Position numbers and translations under genes: made by a program | Shown here: piece after piece, positions 34,719 to 46,346 of the stretch | Position numbering within the stretch: the stretch's first letter is position 1 | Layout: each line of letters opens with the position of its first letter | Assembly: GCF_000612545.2 (NCBI RefSeq) | Contig: NZ_CP097800.1 | Coordinates: 2,415,001-2,479,000, forward strand | Length of the DNA stretch: 64,000 bases | Source of the DNA: Streptomyces sp. PCS3-D2 | GTDB taxonomy: Bacteria > Actinomycetota > Actinomycetes > Streptomycetales > Streptomycetaceae | Reading direction: 5' to 3' | Notes under the pieces: generated by a model | What the model saw: only the letters and a program-made list of their open reading frames with translations | Told to the model about the DNA's origin: nothing | Databases searched by the model: none

Positions 34719-35567
34719 TCAGTGCTTGTAGAAGCCCTGGCCGCTCTTGCGGCCGATGTCCCCGGCGTCCACCATGCGGCGCATGAGCTCCGGCGGCGCG
34801 AACTTCTCGTCCTGGGACTCGGTGTAGATGTTGCTGGTGGCGTGCAGCAGGATGTCGACGCCCGTGAGGTCGGCGGTGGCCAGGGGGCCCATCGCGTGCC
34901 CGAAGCCCAGCTTGCAGGCGATGTCGATGTCCTCCGCGGACGCCACGCCCGATTCGTACAGCTTGGCGGCCTCGACGACCAGCGCGGAGATCAGACGGGT
35001 CGTCACGAAGCCGGCGACGTCGCGGTTGACCACGATGCAGGTCTTGCCGACGGACTCGGCGAACGCCCTGGTGGTGGCCAGGGTCTCGTCGCTCGTCTTG
35101 TAGCCGCGGACCAGCTCGCACAGCTGCATCATCGGGACCGGCGAGAAGAAGTGCGCGCCGACGACCCGCTCCGGACGCTCCGTCACGGCCGCGATCTTGG
35201 TGATCGGGATGGCGGAGGTGTTGGAGGCGAGCACGGCGTCCTCGCGCACGATCTTGTCGAGGGCGCGGAAGATCTCGTGCTTGATCTCGATCTTCTCGAA
35301 GGCCGCTTCCACCACGATGTCGACGTCGGCGACGGCGTCCAGGTCGGTGGTCGTCGTGATGCGGGCGAGCGCCGCCTCGGCGTCCTCGGCCGTCAGCTTG
35401 CCCTTGGAGACGAACTTGTCGTACGAGGCCTTGATCCCGTCCGTGCCCCGGGTCAGCGCGGCGTCGGTGACATCGCGCAGCACGACGTCCCATCCCGCCT
35501 GAGCGGAGACCTGAGCGATCCCGGAACCCATGAGTCCCGCACCGATGACGGCGAGCTTCCCAGCCAC
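34719..35567 (-). CDS. hbd: 3-hydroxybutyryl-CoA dehydrogenase
   Basis: A 282-residue enzyme that interconverts acetoacetyl-CoA and 3-hydroxybutyryl-CoA with NAD(P)H. The Rossmann motif is LAVIGAGLMGSGIAQVSAQ. The catalytic His is in VVGAHFFSPVPMMQLCELV, with VVNRDVAGFVTTRLISAL and the C-terminal helical domain following. The length is typical. Together with the thiolase and IcmA it can feed butyryl-CoA and ethylmalonyl-CoA metabolism. It is divergent from the adenosyltransferase gene over 214 bp. Confidence 0.95.
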   Translation of the reverse strand: MAGKLAVIGAGLMGSGIAQVSAQAGWDVVLRDVTDAALTRGTDGIKASYDKFVSKGKLTAEDAEAALARITTTTDLDAVADVDIVVEAAFEKIEIKHEIFRALDKIVREDAVLASNTSAIPITKIAAVTERPERVVGAHFFSPVPMMQLCELVRGYKTSDETLATTRAFAESVGKTCIVVNRDVAGFVTTRLISALVVEAAKLYESGVASAEDIDIACKLGFGHAMGPLATADLTGVDILLHATSNIYTESQDEKFAPPELMRRMVDAGDIGRKSGQGFYKH

Positions 35568-35781
35568 TGCACACCCCTCGTTGTTCTCAAATACGGCACG
35601 GCTTCACAGCCACTCCGGCGGAGACTAGCGCCCGGGGGGTGCGGTGTGACCGCGAAGTAACACGCGTCACGTCTCAGATGACGGACATCACACCGGTACG
35701 GCCCATGAGCGGTGCGCTGCCGCACAGTTCACCCGCCGCCGCCGTCGCCGCCCGTCCGGCGGGCCCGTCTACCCTGGCCGC

Positions 35782-36354
35782 ATGGTGAACCTCACGCGCA
35801 TCTACACCCGGACCGGCGACAAGGGCACGACCGCCCTGGGCGACATGAGCCGCACGGCCAAGACCGACCTGCGGATCTCCGCGTACGCCGACGCGAACGA
35901 GGCCAACGCGGCGATCGGGACGGCCATCGCGCTGGGCGCGCTCCCCGCCGAAGTCGTAAAGGTCCTGGTGCGGGTGCAGAACGACCTGTTCGACGTGGGC
36001 GCGGACCTGTGCACCCCCGTCGTCGAGAACCCCGAGTACCCGCCGCTGCGCGTGGAGCAGTTCTACGTCGACAAGCTGGAGGCCGACTGCGACCTCTTCC
36101 TGGAACAGGTGGAGAAGCTGCGCAGCTTCATCCTGCCCGGCGGCGCCCCCGGCGCGGCCCTGCTGCACCAGGCGTGCACCGTGGTCCGGCGCGCCGAGCG
36201 GTCCACGTGGGCGGCGCTGGAGGTGCACGGCGACACGATGAACCCGCTCACCGCCACCTACCTCAACCGTCTCTCCGACCTCCTGTTCATCCTGGCCCGG
36301 GTGGCCAACAAGGAGGTCGGGGACGTGCTGTGGGTGCCGGGCGGCGAGCGGTAG
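35782..36354 (+). CDS. Cob(I)yrinic acid a,c-diamide adenosyltransferase (PduO type)
   Basis: A 190-residue ATP:corrinoid adenosyltransferase that makes adenosylcobalamin, the cofactor of IcmA. PduO-type features are IYTRTGDKGTTALGDMSR for ATP binding, a helix with YADANEANAAIGTAIALG, and FILPGGAPGAALLHQACTV followed by RRAERS. No B12 riboswitch was recognised upstream. The gene is convergent with a membrane protein gene only 11 bp away. Its presence here links the region's acyl-CoA mutase genes to cofactor supply. Confidence 0.93.
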   Translation: MVNLTRIYTRTGDKGTTALGDMSRTAKTDLRISAYADANEANAAIGTAIALGALPAEVVKVLVRVQNDLFDVGADLCTPVVENPEYPPLRVEQFYVDKLEADCDLFLEQVEKLRSFILPGGAPGAALLHQACTVVRRAERSTWAALEVHGDTMNPLTATYLNRLSDLLFILARVANKEVGDVLWVPGGER

Positions 36355-36365
36355 CTCGGGGCGCC

Positions 36366-36941
36366 CTACCGGGTCCGCGCGAGCGGGGGCCGGCCCTCCG
36401 CCTCGGCGTCCGCGGGCGCCTTCGGCGGCCACAGCGTGTAGCCGACCGCGACGAGCGCGTGGAGGGCGACCGCCCGCAGGGCGCCGGACTGCCACGCCCG
36501 CAGCGAGCTGATGTCGCCCGCGTCGCCCACGTACCAGATCGCCACCTGGAGCAGGCCGGCGCCGATCGCGGCGGCGAGGACCGTCCGGGTCCACAGCCTC
36601 CACTCGTGCGCGACCCGGGCCTTCCCGTGGCCGGCACCCGCCGGCCTGGGGCCTCCGGCCAGCCGGTGGGCGGCGTGCCCGTCGAGCCACTTGACCGTGT
36701 AGTGGCCGTAGGCGACGGTGTAGCCGATGTAGAGCGCGGCCACGCCGTGCTTCCAGTCCGGCTCGGCGCCGTTCTTCAGGTCCATCGTGGTGACGACGAG
36801 CAGGACCAGCTCCATCACCGGCTCGCACAGCAGGACCGCGGCCCCCAGCCGGGGCATCCTCGCGAGGTAGCGCAGGGCGAGTCCCGCCGCCAGCAGGACC
36901 CAGAAGCCGATCTCACAGGCGATGATCAGCGTGACGATCAC
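36366..36941 (-). CDS. Integral membrane protein of unknown function
   Basis: A 191-residue protein with about five hydrophobic helices: TLIIACEIGFWVLLAAGLAL, AAVLLCEPVMELVLLVVTTM, AALYIGYTVAYGHYTVKW, TVLAAAIGAGLLQVAIWYV and VALHALVAVGYTLW. I do not recognise a functional family. The GTG start has GGAGG 5-6 nt upstream, and a longer frame to 37103 is rejected because it lacks this. The gene is divergent from the histidine kinase gene. Confidence 0.8.
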   Translation of the reverse strand: MIVTLIIACEIGFWVLLAAGLALRYLARMPRLGAAVLLCEPVMELVLLVVTTMDLKNGAEPDWKHGVAALYIGYTVAYGHYTVKWLDGHAAHRLAGGPRPAGAGHGKARVAHEWRLWTRTVLAAAIGAGLLQVAIWYVGDAGDISSLRAWQSGALRAVALHALVAVGYTLWPPKAPADAEAEGRPPLARTR

Positions 36942-37104
36942 GGGGGCCTCCGTCCGCTCGGGTTGGCCGTTCGCCTCAAGGCTCCCGTCCGCCGCCGCCC
37001 GATGCGTCGTCGCGAATGACCATGTGCGCCTGCACCCTTCGATGTACCCGCACCTCGGCCGCTCCGCCGAGGTGCGGGGCGCGTACACCCTGTTGGATGG
37101 CAAC

Positions 37105-38289
37105 GTGACCGAGAAGAGCCTGCGCCCGCACCGTGACGACGTCCTCCTCGCGGTGGTCAGCGTCGCCGCGGGCCTCGTGTTCTGGTCGCTCGGCGTCTAC
37201 AGCAGCCCCCACCGCACCGCTCTGCCGGCCTGGGCCGCCCTGGTGCCCCTCGTGGCGCTCGGCGCGATGGAGCTGCTGCGCCGCACCGCGCCGCGGACGA
37301 TCCTGACCGTCGGCACGGTGGGGGTGGTCGCCGACCAGTTCACCGTCGGCAGCCTCGCCACCGTCATCATCTTCACCGACCTGATGTACGCCGCCGTCGT
37401 GTACGGGGAACCGGCCATGGCCCGGCGGCTCCCGGTGACCACCGGCCTGATCACCGTCGTGGTGACCGTCGCCTCGCTGGCCTGGTTCCGCACCCCGCAG
37501 GCCCTGCTGGTCGGCGCGATCACCGGCATCGTGAGTTTCGCCCCGGCACTGACCGGGGCCACCCTGCGCAACCACCGCGAGGCCGCCGAGGCGGCCCGGC
37601 TGCGTGCCGAGCAGACGGCGCTGCTGGCCGAGATGGACCGCAGCCAGGCCGTGGCCGCCGAGCGCGCCCGGATGGCCCGGGAGCTGCACGACATGGTGGC
37701 CAACCACCTCTCCGCGATCGCCATCCACTCCACCGCCGCGCTCTCCATCGACACGGTCGCGACCAGCCGTGACGCGCTGGGCGTGATCCGCGAGAACAGC
37801 GTGCAGGGCCTGGCCGAGATGCGCCGCCTGATCGGACTGCTGCGGGACGCCGGGGGCGACCGGGAGGCGGTCGCGGTGCCCTCGCTGGACGGCCTCGACG
37901 CCCTGATCGGGCAGGCCCGGTCCAACGGCTCGGCGAGCGGGCTGGCCTTCGTGCTGCACGACGACCGGCCGCCCGGGGAGCCGGCCGCGGCCCCCGTGGA
38001 ACTGGCGGCGTACCGGATCGTCCAGGAGTCCCTGACCAACGCCCTCAAGCACGCGGCCCCCGGCACGGTGACGGTCCGCGTGGCGCGCAAGGACGGACTG
38101 CTGAGCGTGGTGGTCGACTCGCCCTGCGGGGACGGCCCCGGGCCCCGCGCACCGGGCTCGGGGGCCGGGCTGATCGGCATGAGGGAGCGGACGGAGCTGC
38201 TGGGCGGGCAGTTCACGGCGGGCCGGACCGGTCCCGTGTGGCACGTGCGGGCGATCCTGCCCGCCGAGGAGAAGGCGGTGGAGTGGTGA
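37105..38289 (+). CDS. Two-component sensor histidine kinase
   Basis: A 394-residue kinase of the HisKA_3/NarX-like class. About five N-terminal transmembrane helices (from VLLAVVSVAAGLVFWSLGVY) are followed by a coiled linker and the H-box ERARMARELHDMVANHLSAI with the phospho-His. The ATPase domain has YRIVQESLTNALKHA (N-box) and GSGAGLIGMRERTELLGG (G-box). A GTG at 37105 with GGATGG upstream is chosen; an ATG at 37042 would add 21 residues. It overlaps the regulator gene by 4 nt. Its place beside a chitinase suggests a link to chitin sensing, as proposed for chi two-component pairs, but this is inference. Confidence 0.9.
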   Translation: MTEKSLRPHRDDVLLAVVSVAAGLVFWSLGVYSSPHRTALPAWAALVPLVALGAMELLRRTAPRTILTVGTVGVVADQFTVGSLATVIIFTDLMYAAVVYGEPAMARRLPVTTGLITVVVTVASLAWFRTPQALLVGAITGIVSFAPALTGATLRNHREAAEAARLRAEQTALLAEMDRSQAVAAERARMARELHDMVANHLSAIAIHSTAALSIDTVATSRDALGVIRENSVQGLAEMRRLIGLLRDAGGDREAVAVPSLDGLDALIGQARSNGSASGLAFVLHDDRPPGEPAAAPVELAAYRIVQESLTNALKHAAPGTVTVRVARKDGLLSVVVDSPCGDGPGPRAPGSGAGLIGMRERTELLGGQFTAGRTGPVWHVRAILPAEEKAVEW

Positions 38290-38939
38290 CCATCCGGGTG
38301 GTGGTGGCCGAGGACCAGGCCGCGGTACGGGCCGGGCTGGTGCTCATCCTGCGCAGCGCGGGCGACATCGAGGTGGCGGGCGAGGCGGCCGACGGGGAGG
38401 AGGCGGTGCGCCTGGCCCGGGAGCTGCGGCCGGATCTCGTCCTCATGGACGTGCAGATGCCCCGGCTCGACGGGGTGTCCGCGACCCGCCAGGTGGTCGA
38501 GGAGGGGCTGGCGGACGTGCTGGTGCTGACCACCTTCGACCTCGACGCGTACGTCTTCGGAGCGCTGCGGGCGGGCGCCTGCGGCTTCCTGCTGAAGGAC
38601 GCGGACGCGGCGGAGCTGCTGGAGGCGGTACGGACCGTCGCGCGCGGGGAGGGCCTGATCGCCCCGGCGGTGACCAGGAGGCTGATCGCGGAGTTCGCGG
38701 CGCCGCGCCCGGCGCGGACCGCTCCGGCGCCGGAACGGGCGGCGGCGGTCGCCTCCCTCACCCCGCGCGAGCGGGAGGTGCTGGGTGCGCTCGGCCAGGG
38801 GTTGTCGAACGCGGAGATCGCCGACCGCCTGGGCATGGCGGAGGCGACGGCGAAGACGCATGTCAGCCGCCTGCTCGGCAAGCTGGAGCTGCGCAGCCGA
38901 CTTCAAGCTGCCGTGCTGGCGCAGGAGTTGGGGATCTAG
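38286..38939 (+). CDS. NarL/LuxR-type response regulator
   Basis: A 217-residue regulator. The receiver domain has VVVAEDQAAVRAGLVLIL and the phospho-Asp in DLVLMDVQMPRLDG. The C-terminal LuxR helix-turn-helix is SLTPREREVLGALGQGLSNA, followed by EIADRLGMAEATAKTHVSRL. The GTG start overlaps the kinase stop. The cognate partner is the preceding kinase. The chitinase promoter 17 bp downstream of the stop is a possible target. Confidence 0.94.
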   Translation: MTIRVVVAEDQAAVRAGLVLILRSAGDIEVAGEAADGEEAVRLARELRPDLVLMDVQMPRLDGVSATRQVVEEGLADVLVLTTFDLDAYVFGALRAGACGFLLKDADAAELLEAVRTVARGEGLIAPAVTRRLIAEFAAPRPARTAPAPERAAAVASLTPREREVLGALGQGLSNAEIADRLGMAEATAKTHVSRLLGKLELRSRLQAAVLAQELGI

Positions 38940-38955
38940 CGGACGAGGGGCACAC

Positions 38956-38997
38956 CGGTCTGGACCTCTTGACGGTTGGTCCAGACCTTTCTACTCT
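38956..38997 (+). promoter_or_regulatory. Chitinase promoter with paired 12-bp repeats
   Basis: Repeats CGGTCTGGACCT (38956-38967) and TGGTCCAGACCT (38977-38988) flank and overlap a -35 TTGACG (38969-38974). A 17-nt spacer leads to -10 TACTCT (38992-38997). The repeats match the direct repeats known at Streptomyces chitinase genes, and each resembles a DasR-type palindrome TGGTCTAGACCA. Confidence 0.8.
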
Positions 38998-39111
38998 CAC
39001 GGCAACACTGTGGTGAGCGTGCCATGACAAAGCGTGCTCACGGGCGGCGCAGGTCCCACCCCCATGTCGACGTCGGCCCCACGACCGCGACGGACCTACG
39101 GAGGATCACCC

Positions 39112-40965
39112 TTGAGCACAGCATCCCCACCCCCCACCAGGCGCACCCGGTTCTTCACGACAGTCGCGGCCGTCGTCGCCGCGCTCGCCCTGCCCGTCAC
39201 CGGGCTCGTGGCCCTGGCCGGCCCGGCCCAGGCCGCCGCGTCCGCGACCGCGACGTACACCAAGGTCTCCGACTGGGGTACCGGCTTCGAGGGCAAGTGG
39301 GTGGTGAAGAACACCGGCACCACCACGCTCAGCAGCTGGACCGTGGAGTGGGACTACCCGGCGGGCACCTCGGTCACCTCGGCCTGGGACGCCACCGTCA
39401 CCGGCTCCGGGACGCACTGGACGGCCAAGAACGTCGGCTGGAACGGCACACTCGCCCCGGGGGCCACGGCCAGCTTCGGCTTCAACGGCGCCGGGTCGGG
39501 CGCTCCCAGCGGCTGCACGATCAACGGCGCCTCCTGCGACGGCGGCACCCAGCCCGGCGACACTCCCCCCACGGCCCCCGGCGCGCCCGCCGCGAGCAAC
39601 GTCGCCGACACCTCGCTGACTCTGACCTGGACCCCGGCCACCGACGACAAGGGCGTCAAGAACTACGACGTCTACCGGGGCTCCGCCAAGATCGCCACCG
39701 TCACCGGGACCACGTACGCGGACTCGGGCCTGACCAAGGGCACGACGTACACGTACAGCGTCACCGCCCGCGACACCATCGACCAGACCGGCCCCTCCTC
39801 GGGCTCCACCACGGTCACCACGACCGGCGGAGTGATCCCCCCGGACCCGGGCGACAAGGTCAAGCTCGGCTACTTCACCAACTGGGGCGTCTACGGACGC
39901 AACTACCACGTGAAGAACCTGGTCACCTCGGGTACGGCCGGAAAGATCACACACATCAACTACGCCTTCGGCAACGTCCAGAACGGCCGGTGCACCATCG
40001 GTGACGCCTATGCCGACTACGACAAGGCCTACACCGCCGCCCAGAGCGTCGACGGGGTCGCCGACACCTGGGACCAGCCGCTGCGCGGCAACTTCAACCA
40101 GCTGCGCAAACTGAAGAAGCAGTATCCGAACATCAAGGTGCTGTGGTCCTTCGGCGGCTGGACCTGGTCCGGCGGCTTCCCGCAGGCCGCCGCCAACCCG
40201 ACCGCCTTCGCCCAGTCCTGCTACGACCTGGTCGAGGACCCGCGCTGGGCCGACGTCTTCGACGGCATCGACCTGGACTGGGAGTATCCGAACGCCTGCG
40301 GCCTGTCCTGCGACAGCAGCGGCCCGGCCGCCTTCAAGAACTTGATGCAGGCCGTGAAGGCCCGGTTCGGCGCGAACAACCTGGTCACCGCGGCCATCAC
40401 CGCCGACGCTTCGGACGGCGGCAAGATCGACAAGGCCGACTACGCGGGCGCCGCGCAGTACACCGACTTCTACAACGTGATGACGTACGACTTCTTCGGG
40501 GCCTGGGCGGCCCAAGGCCCGACCGCCCCGCACTCCCCGCTGACCTCGTACGCGGGCATCCCGCAGGCCGGCTTCAACTCGGCCGACGCCATCGCCAAGC
40601 TCAAGGCCAAGGGCGTACCCGGCTCCAAGCTCAACCTCGGCATCGGCTTCTACGGCCGCGGCTGGACGGGCGTCACCCAGGCCACCCCCGGCGGCACCGC
40701 CACCGGACCGGCCCCGGGCACGTACGAGCAGGGCATCGAGGACTACAAGGTGCTCAAGAACAGCTGCCCGGTGACCGGCACCGTCGCCGGCACGGCCTAC
40801 GCCAAGTGCGGCAGCAACTGGTGGAGCTACGACACGCCCGCCACCATCGCCGGCAAGATGACCTGGGCCAAGCAGCAGGGCCTCAGGGGAGCCTTCTACT
40901 GGGAGTTCAGCGGCGACACCGCCGGCGGTGAACTCGCGAACGCGGTCCACACCGGACTCCAGTAG
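39112..40965 (+). CDS. Secreted chitinase, GH18 with CBM2 and fibronectin III
   Basis: A 617-residue exported chitinase that cuts beta-1,4-linked GlcNAc. A signal peptide (FFTTVAAVVAALALPVTG, cut near AQA-AAS) is followed by a CBM2-type binding module (about 47-140), a fibronectin III domain (about 152-235), a short linker and the GH18 catalytic domain (about 246-617). The catalytic DxxDxDxE motif is DGIDLDWEYP, with SFGGWTWS and QGLRGAFYWEF also typical. The TTG start has GGAGG about 8 nt upstream, preferred to ATGs further up. Control by GlcNAc through DasR and chitin induction are inferred from the promoter repeats. Confidence 0.94.
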   Translation: MSTASPPPTRRTRFFTTVAAVVAALALPVTGLVALAGPAQAAASATATYTKVSDWGTGFEGKWVVKNTGTTTLSSWTVEWDYPAGTSVTSAWDATVTGSGTHWTAKNVGWNGTLAPGATASFGFNGAGSGAPSGCTINGASCDGGTQPGDTPPTAPGAPAASNVADTSLTLTWTPATDDKGVKNYDVYRGSAKIATVTGTTYADSGLTKGTTYTYSVTARDTIDQTGPSSGSTTVTTTGGVIPPDPGDKVKLGYFTNWGVYGRNYHVKNLVTSGTAGKITHINYAFGNVQNGRCTIGDAYADYDKAYTAAQSVDGVADTWDQPLRGNFNQLRKLKKQYPNIKVLWSFGGWTWSGGFPQAAANPTAFAQSCYDLVEDPRWADVFDGIDLDWEYPNACGLSCDSSGPAAFKNLMQAVKARFGANNLVTAAITADASDGGKIDKADYAGAAQYTDFYNVMTYDFFGAWAAQGPTAPHSPLTSYAGIPQAGFNSADAIAKLKAKGVPGSKLNLGIGFYGRGWTGVTQATPGGTATGPAPGTYEQGIEDYKVLKNSCPVTGTVAGTAYAKCGSNWWSYDTPATIAGKMTWAKQQGLRGAFYWEFSGDTAGGELANAVHTGLQ

Positions 40966-40972
40966 GCAGACG

Positions 40973-41012
40973 GAAGCCGGGGAGACGGGTCCGCCCCCGT
41001 CTCCCCGGCTTC
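40973..41012. terminator. Bidirectional terminator after the chitinase gene
   Basis: A perfect 17-bp stem starting GAAGCCGGGGAGACGGG with a 6-nt loop, between convergent genes. Confidence 0.85.
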
Positions 41013-41067
41013 TTCATGCCTTCACCCGATACCCCGCAGGGGTGCAACGCCCCGGTCCCGGACCGGC

Positions 41068-41520
41068 TCAGGCGACGTTCACCCGCTGGCCGGGCGGAGC
41101 CGCCTCCAGCCACGCCAGGAAGCCCGTCAGCGCGTCCTCGCTCATCGCCAGCTCCAGGCGGGTCCCCTGGTGGAGGCACCCGAGCACGACGGCGTCGGAC
41201 AGCAGGGCCAGCTCCTCCTCGCCCTCCGGGGCGCGGCGGGCCAGCACCTCGATGGAGCTCCGCTCCAGCAGCCGGCGCGGGCGCGGGGAGTACGAAAAGA
41301 CCCGGAACCAATCGATCCGGTCTCCGCTGTAGCGCGCGACCCCGTAGACCCAGCCCTTGCCCGAGACGTCAGGCTCCTCCGCCACGCCCCAGCGCATACT
41401 GCAGTCGAAGGTCCCGCCGGACCGCTGGATCAGGCGGCGGCGCAGTCCGAAGACGAACAGCCCGATCACCACCAGGGCTACGACCAGGCCGCTCACAAGC
41501 AGAGCGAGGAGCATCTTCAC
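41068..41520 (-). CDS. DUF2550 membrane protein
   Basis: A 150-residue protein with one N-terminal transmembrane helix (MLLALLVSGLVVALVVIGLFV) and a cytoplasmic DUF2550 domain (GGTFDCSMRW, GVARYSGDRIDWFRVFSYSP, RRLLERSSIEVLARR). Function is unknown. It is often downstream of the ATP synthase genes in actinobacteria. Two hairpins in the 183-bp gap separate it from atpC, so it may be weakly or separately expressed. Confidence 0.88.
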   Translation of the reverse strand: MKMLLALLVSGLVVALVVIGLFVFGLRRRLIQRSGGTFDCSMRWGVAEEPDVSGKGWVYGVARYSGDRIDWFRVFSYSPRPRRLLERSSIEVLARRAPEGEEELALLSDAVVLGCLHQGTRLELAMSEDALTGFLAWLEAAPPGQRVNVA

Positions 41521-41596
41521 CGACCTCCTCGCTCATCGAATACGCATGAGAAACGGGGACCCCTCCCAGACGGAGTCCGGGGGAGCACCTGCATCG

Positions 41597-41646
41597 CCTC
41601 AGCCGCGACCCGGTCTGGAAAATTCCAGAACGGACCGCGGCTGAGG
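41597..41646 (-). terminator. Second hairpin after atpC (branched)
   Basis: An 11-bp outer stem CCTCAGCCGCG/CGCGGCTGAGG encloses an inner TCTGGAA/TTCCAGA stem. It follows the first atp terminator on the reverse strand. Confidence 0.6.
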
Positions 41647-41649
41647 TCT

Positions 41650-41683
41650 GCCGAGCCCTGAGGGTCGCCCTCCAGGGCTCGGC
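41650..41683 (-). terminator. atp operon terminator
   Basis: Stem GCCGAGCCCTG + AGGG and its complement with one bulged base, 21-54 nt after the atpC stop. Confidence 0.8.
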
Positions 41684-41703
41684 GGTGAAACTCCGACGGG
41701 CGG

Positions 41704-42075
41704 TCAGCCCGTTACGGCGCGCAGCCGGACATCCGCGCGACGCTCGGCGGCCGCGTCGGCCTCCGCCTTCGCGCGCTCCAGTGCCCGCTCCGCCCGCTGG
41801 ACATCGATCTCGTCCGCGAGCTCGGCGATCTCGGCCAGCAGGGACAGCTTGTTGTCCGCGAACGAGATGAATCCGCCGTGCACCGCGGCGATGACAGTGT
41901 TGCCCTCGCTGGTACGGATGGTCACCGGGCCCGATTCCAGCACACCGAGAAGCGGCTGGTGACCGGGCATGACGCCGATGTCGCCGGACGTGGTGCGGGC
42001 GACAACAAGGGTGGCCCCGCCGGACCAGACATTGCGGTCCGCCGCGACCAGCTCGACGTGCAGCTCAGCAGCCAA
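41704..42075 (-). CDS. atpC: ATP synthase F1 epsilon subunit
   Basis: A 123-residue rotor stalk subunit that couples and inhibits F1. The N-terminal beta-sandwich is clear (LHVELVAADRNVWSGGATLV, GDIGVMPGHQPLLGVLESG, HGGFISFADNKLSLLAE), followed by the helical hairpin. The TTG start has GAGGAG 5 nt upstream and fits the family N-terminus. The 166-bp gap from atpD holds two hairpins, which could lower its expression. Last gene of the operon. Confidence 0.94.
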   Translation of the reverse strand: MAAELHVELVAADRNVWSGGATLVVARTTSGDIGVMPGHQPLLGVLESGPVTIRTSEGNTVIAAVHGGFISFADNKLSLLAEIAELADEIDVQRAERALERAKAEADAAAERRADVRLRAVTG

Positions 42076-42094
42076 GGTGGCTCCTCGGGTCACC

Positions 42095-42114
42095 ACCCGG
42101 CGGGTCAGCCGGGT
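42095..42114 (-). other. Intercistronic hairpin before atpC
   Basis: Stem ACCCGGC/GCCGGGT with a 6-nt loop, 20-39 nt upstream of the atpC start. It may affect transcript stability or atpC translation. Confidence 0.4.
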
Positions 42115-42211
42115 GTTGGGTCAAATTCTAATGGGCGTGGGGAGAGGGACGGGACACACCCGCCCCTCTCCAGGGTCCCTCCCCCGCTTCGGCCGGGAAG
42201 GGACCGGCGAA

Positions 42212-42240
42212 CCGGATGCGCTCCTCGCGGAGCGCGCCGG
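42212..42240 (-). other. Intercistronic hairpin after atpD
   Basis: Stem GCGCTCC/GGAGCGC with a TCGC loop and outer CCGG/CGG pairs, immediately after the atpD stop. A partial terminator or processing site that sets subunit ratios is possible. Confidence 0.45.
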
Positions 42241-42241
42241 A

Positions 42242-44601
<2,360 letters not shown>

Positions 44602-44621
44602 GAGTCAGGTCCCTTCCGTCG

Positions 44622-46217
44622 TCACTTGGAGACGTTGACGGCCGGCGCGTCCTCGCCCAGAAGCTTGCCGTCCGAGGTCTCGAACTGCCGCTTGAAGCCG
44701 GCGATGGCGTCCGCGATGGAGGACAGGGTGTCGTCCGACATCTTGCCGCCGTCGGCGATGGAGGTCAGGAGGTCCTTGCGCTCGCGGCGCAGGTGCTCCA
44801 GCAGCTCCGACTCGAAGCGGCGGATGTCGGCGACCGGGACGTCGTCCATCTTGCCGGTGGTGCCGGCCCAGACGGAGACGACCTGCTCCTCGACGGGCAT
44901 GGGCTGGTACTGGCCCTGCTTCAGCAGCTCGACCATGCGCTTGCCGCGCTCCAGCGAGGACTTCGACGCGGCGTCCAGGTCGGAACCGAAGGCGGCGAAC
45001 GCCTCCAGCTCGCGGTACTGGGCCAGGTCGACGCGGAGACGACCCGAAACCTGCTTCATGGCCTTGTGCTGGGCGGAGCCACCGACGCGGGAGACCGAGA
45101 TACCGACGTTCAGCGCCGGGCGCTGGCCCGCGTTGAACAGGTCGGACTCCAGGAAGCACTGGCCGTCGGTGATGGAGATGACGTTGGTCGGGATGAACGC
45201 CGACACGTCGTTCGCCTTGGTCTCGACGATCGGCAGACCGGTCATCGAACCGGCGCCCATCTCGTCGGACAGCTTCGCGCAGCGCTCCAGCAGACGGGAG
45301 TGCAGGTAGAAGACGTCACCCGGGTAGGCCTCGCGGCCCGGCGGGCGGCGCAGCAGCAGCGACACGGCGCGGTAGGCGTCGGCCTGCTTCGACAGGTCGT
45401 CGAAGATGATCAGGACGTGCTTGCCGGCGTACATCCAGTGCTGGCCGATGGCGGAACCGGTGTACGGCGCCAGGTACTTGAAGCCGGCCGGGTCGGACGC
45501 CGGGGCGGCGACGATCGTCGTGTACTCGAGCGCGCCGGCCTCTTCCAGGGCGCCGCGAACGGACGCGATGGTCGAGCCCTTCTGGCCGATGGCGACGTAG
45601 ATGCAGCGGACCTGCTTGTTCACGTCGCCCGAGCGCCAGTTGTCGCGCTGGTTGATGATCGTGTCGACGGCCAGAGCGGTCTTGCCGGTCTGACGGTCAC
45701 CAATGATCAGCTGACGCTGGCCACGGCCGATCGGCACCATCGCGTCGACGGCCTTGTAGCCGGTCTGCATGGGCTCGTGCACCGACTTACGGACCATGAC
45801 GCCCGGGGCCTGCAGCTCGAGGGCGCGGCGGCCTTCGGTCGCGATCTCGCCGAGGCCGTCGATCGGGTTGCCGAGCGGGTCGACAACGCGGCCGAGGTAG
45901 CCCTCGCCGACGCCTACGGACAGAACCTCACCGGTGCGCTGCACCGGCTGGCCCTCCTCGATGCCGCTGAACTCGCCGAGGACGATCGCACCGATCTCGC
46001 GCTCCTCGAGGTTGAGGGCGAGACCGAGGGTGCCGTCCTCGAACTTCAGCAGCTCGTTCGCCATGGCGGAGGGCAGGCCCTCCACCTTCGCGATGCCGTC
46101 GCCGGCAACGCTGACCGTTCCGACCTCCTCGCGCGAGGCCGCGTCCGGCTGGTACGACTGGACAAAGGTCTCCAGTGCGTCCCGGATCTCCTCCGGCCGG
46201 ATCGTGAGCTCCGCCAT
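44622..46217 (-). CDS. atpA: ATP synthase F1 alpha subunit
   Basis: The 531-residue non-catalytic nucleotide-binding subunit. The P-loop is [17 protein letters not shown]. The arginine-finger region is [16 protein letters not shown]. The ATG giving [18 protein letters not shown] has an AGGGA site and fits the family; a longer frame runs into the hairpins of the atpH-atpA gap. The C-terminal tail after about residue 510 carries the extension seen in actinobacteria. Confidence 0.98.
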   Translation of the reverse strand: MAELTIRPEEIRDALETFVQSYQPDAASREEVGTVSVAGDGIAKVEGLPSAMANELLKFEDGTLGLALNLEEREIGAIVLGEFSGIEEGQPVQRTGEVLSVGVGEGYLGRVVDPLGNPIDGLGEIATEGRRALELQAPGVMVRKSVHEPMQTGYKAVDAMVPIGRGQRQLIIGDRQTGKTALAVDTIINQRDNWRSGDVNKQVRCIYVAIGQKGSTIASVRGALEEAGALEYTTIVAAPASDPAGFKYLAPYTGSAIGQHWMYAGKHVLIIFDDLSKQADAYRAVSLLLRRPPGREAYPGDVFYLHSRLLERCAKLSDEMGAGSMTGLPIVETKANDVSAFIPTNVISITDGQCFLESDLFNAGQRPALNVGISVSRVGGSAQHKAMKQVSGRLRVDLAQYRELEAFAAFGSDLDAASKSSLERGKRMVELLKQGQYQPMPVEEQVVSVWAGTTGKMDDVPVADIRRFESELLEHLRRERKDLLTSIADGGKMSDDTLSSIADAIAGFKRQFETSDGKLLGEDAPAVNVSK

Positions 46218-46262
46218 CTGGGTTCCCTGCTCTCCTTGTTGGGCCTGAAGCTTCTTAGGGGT

Positions 46263-46316
46263 CTGGGGGTGACCCCCAGGAATCTTCTGCAAGTTCTGCA
46301 CGGCCCAACCGGGCCG
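46263..46316 (-). other. Two hairpins between atpH and atpA
   Basis: CTGGGGG-TGA-CCCCCAG (46263-46279) and CGGCCC-AACC-GGGCCG (46301-46316) lie in the 129-bp gap upstream of atpA. They could protect or process the message so that the F1 genes are made in excess. Confidence 0.5.
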
Positions 46317-46346
46317 CTAGGAATGCTTTGTACTTGTGGTGGCTGG

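Noticed and set aside
35568-35781. Possible cobalamin riboswitch upstream of the adenosyltransferase or hbd
   Set aside because: No B12-box (GCCACTG-type) or the usual long structured leader is seen in the 214 bp.
39106-40950. A 614-codon reverse-strand frame opposite the chitinase
   Set aside because: Low-complexity Gly/Val/Arg/Ala composition and no motif. The forward frame has a signal peptide, CBM2, FnIII and the GH18 active site.
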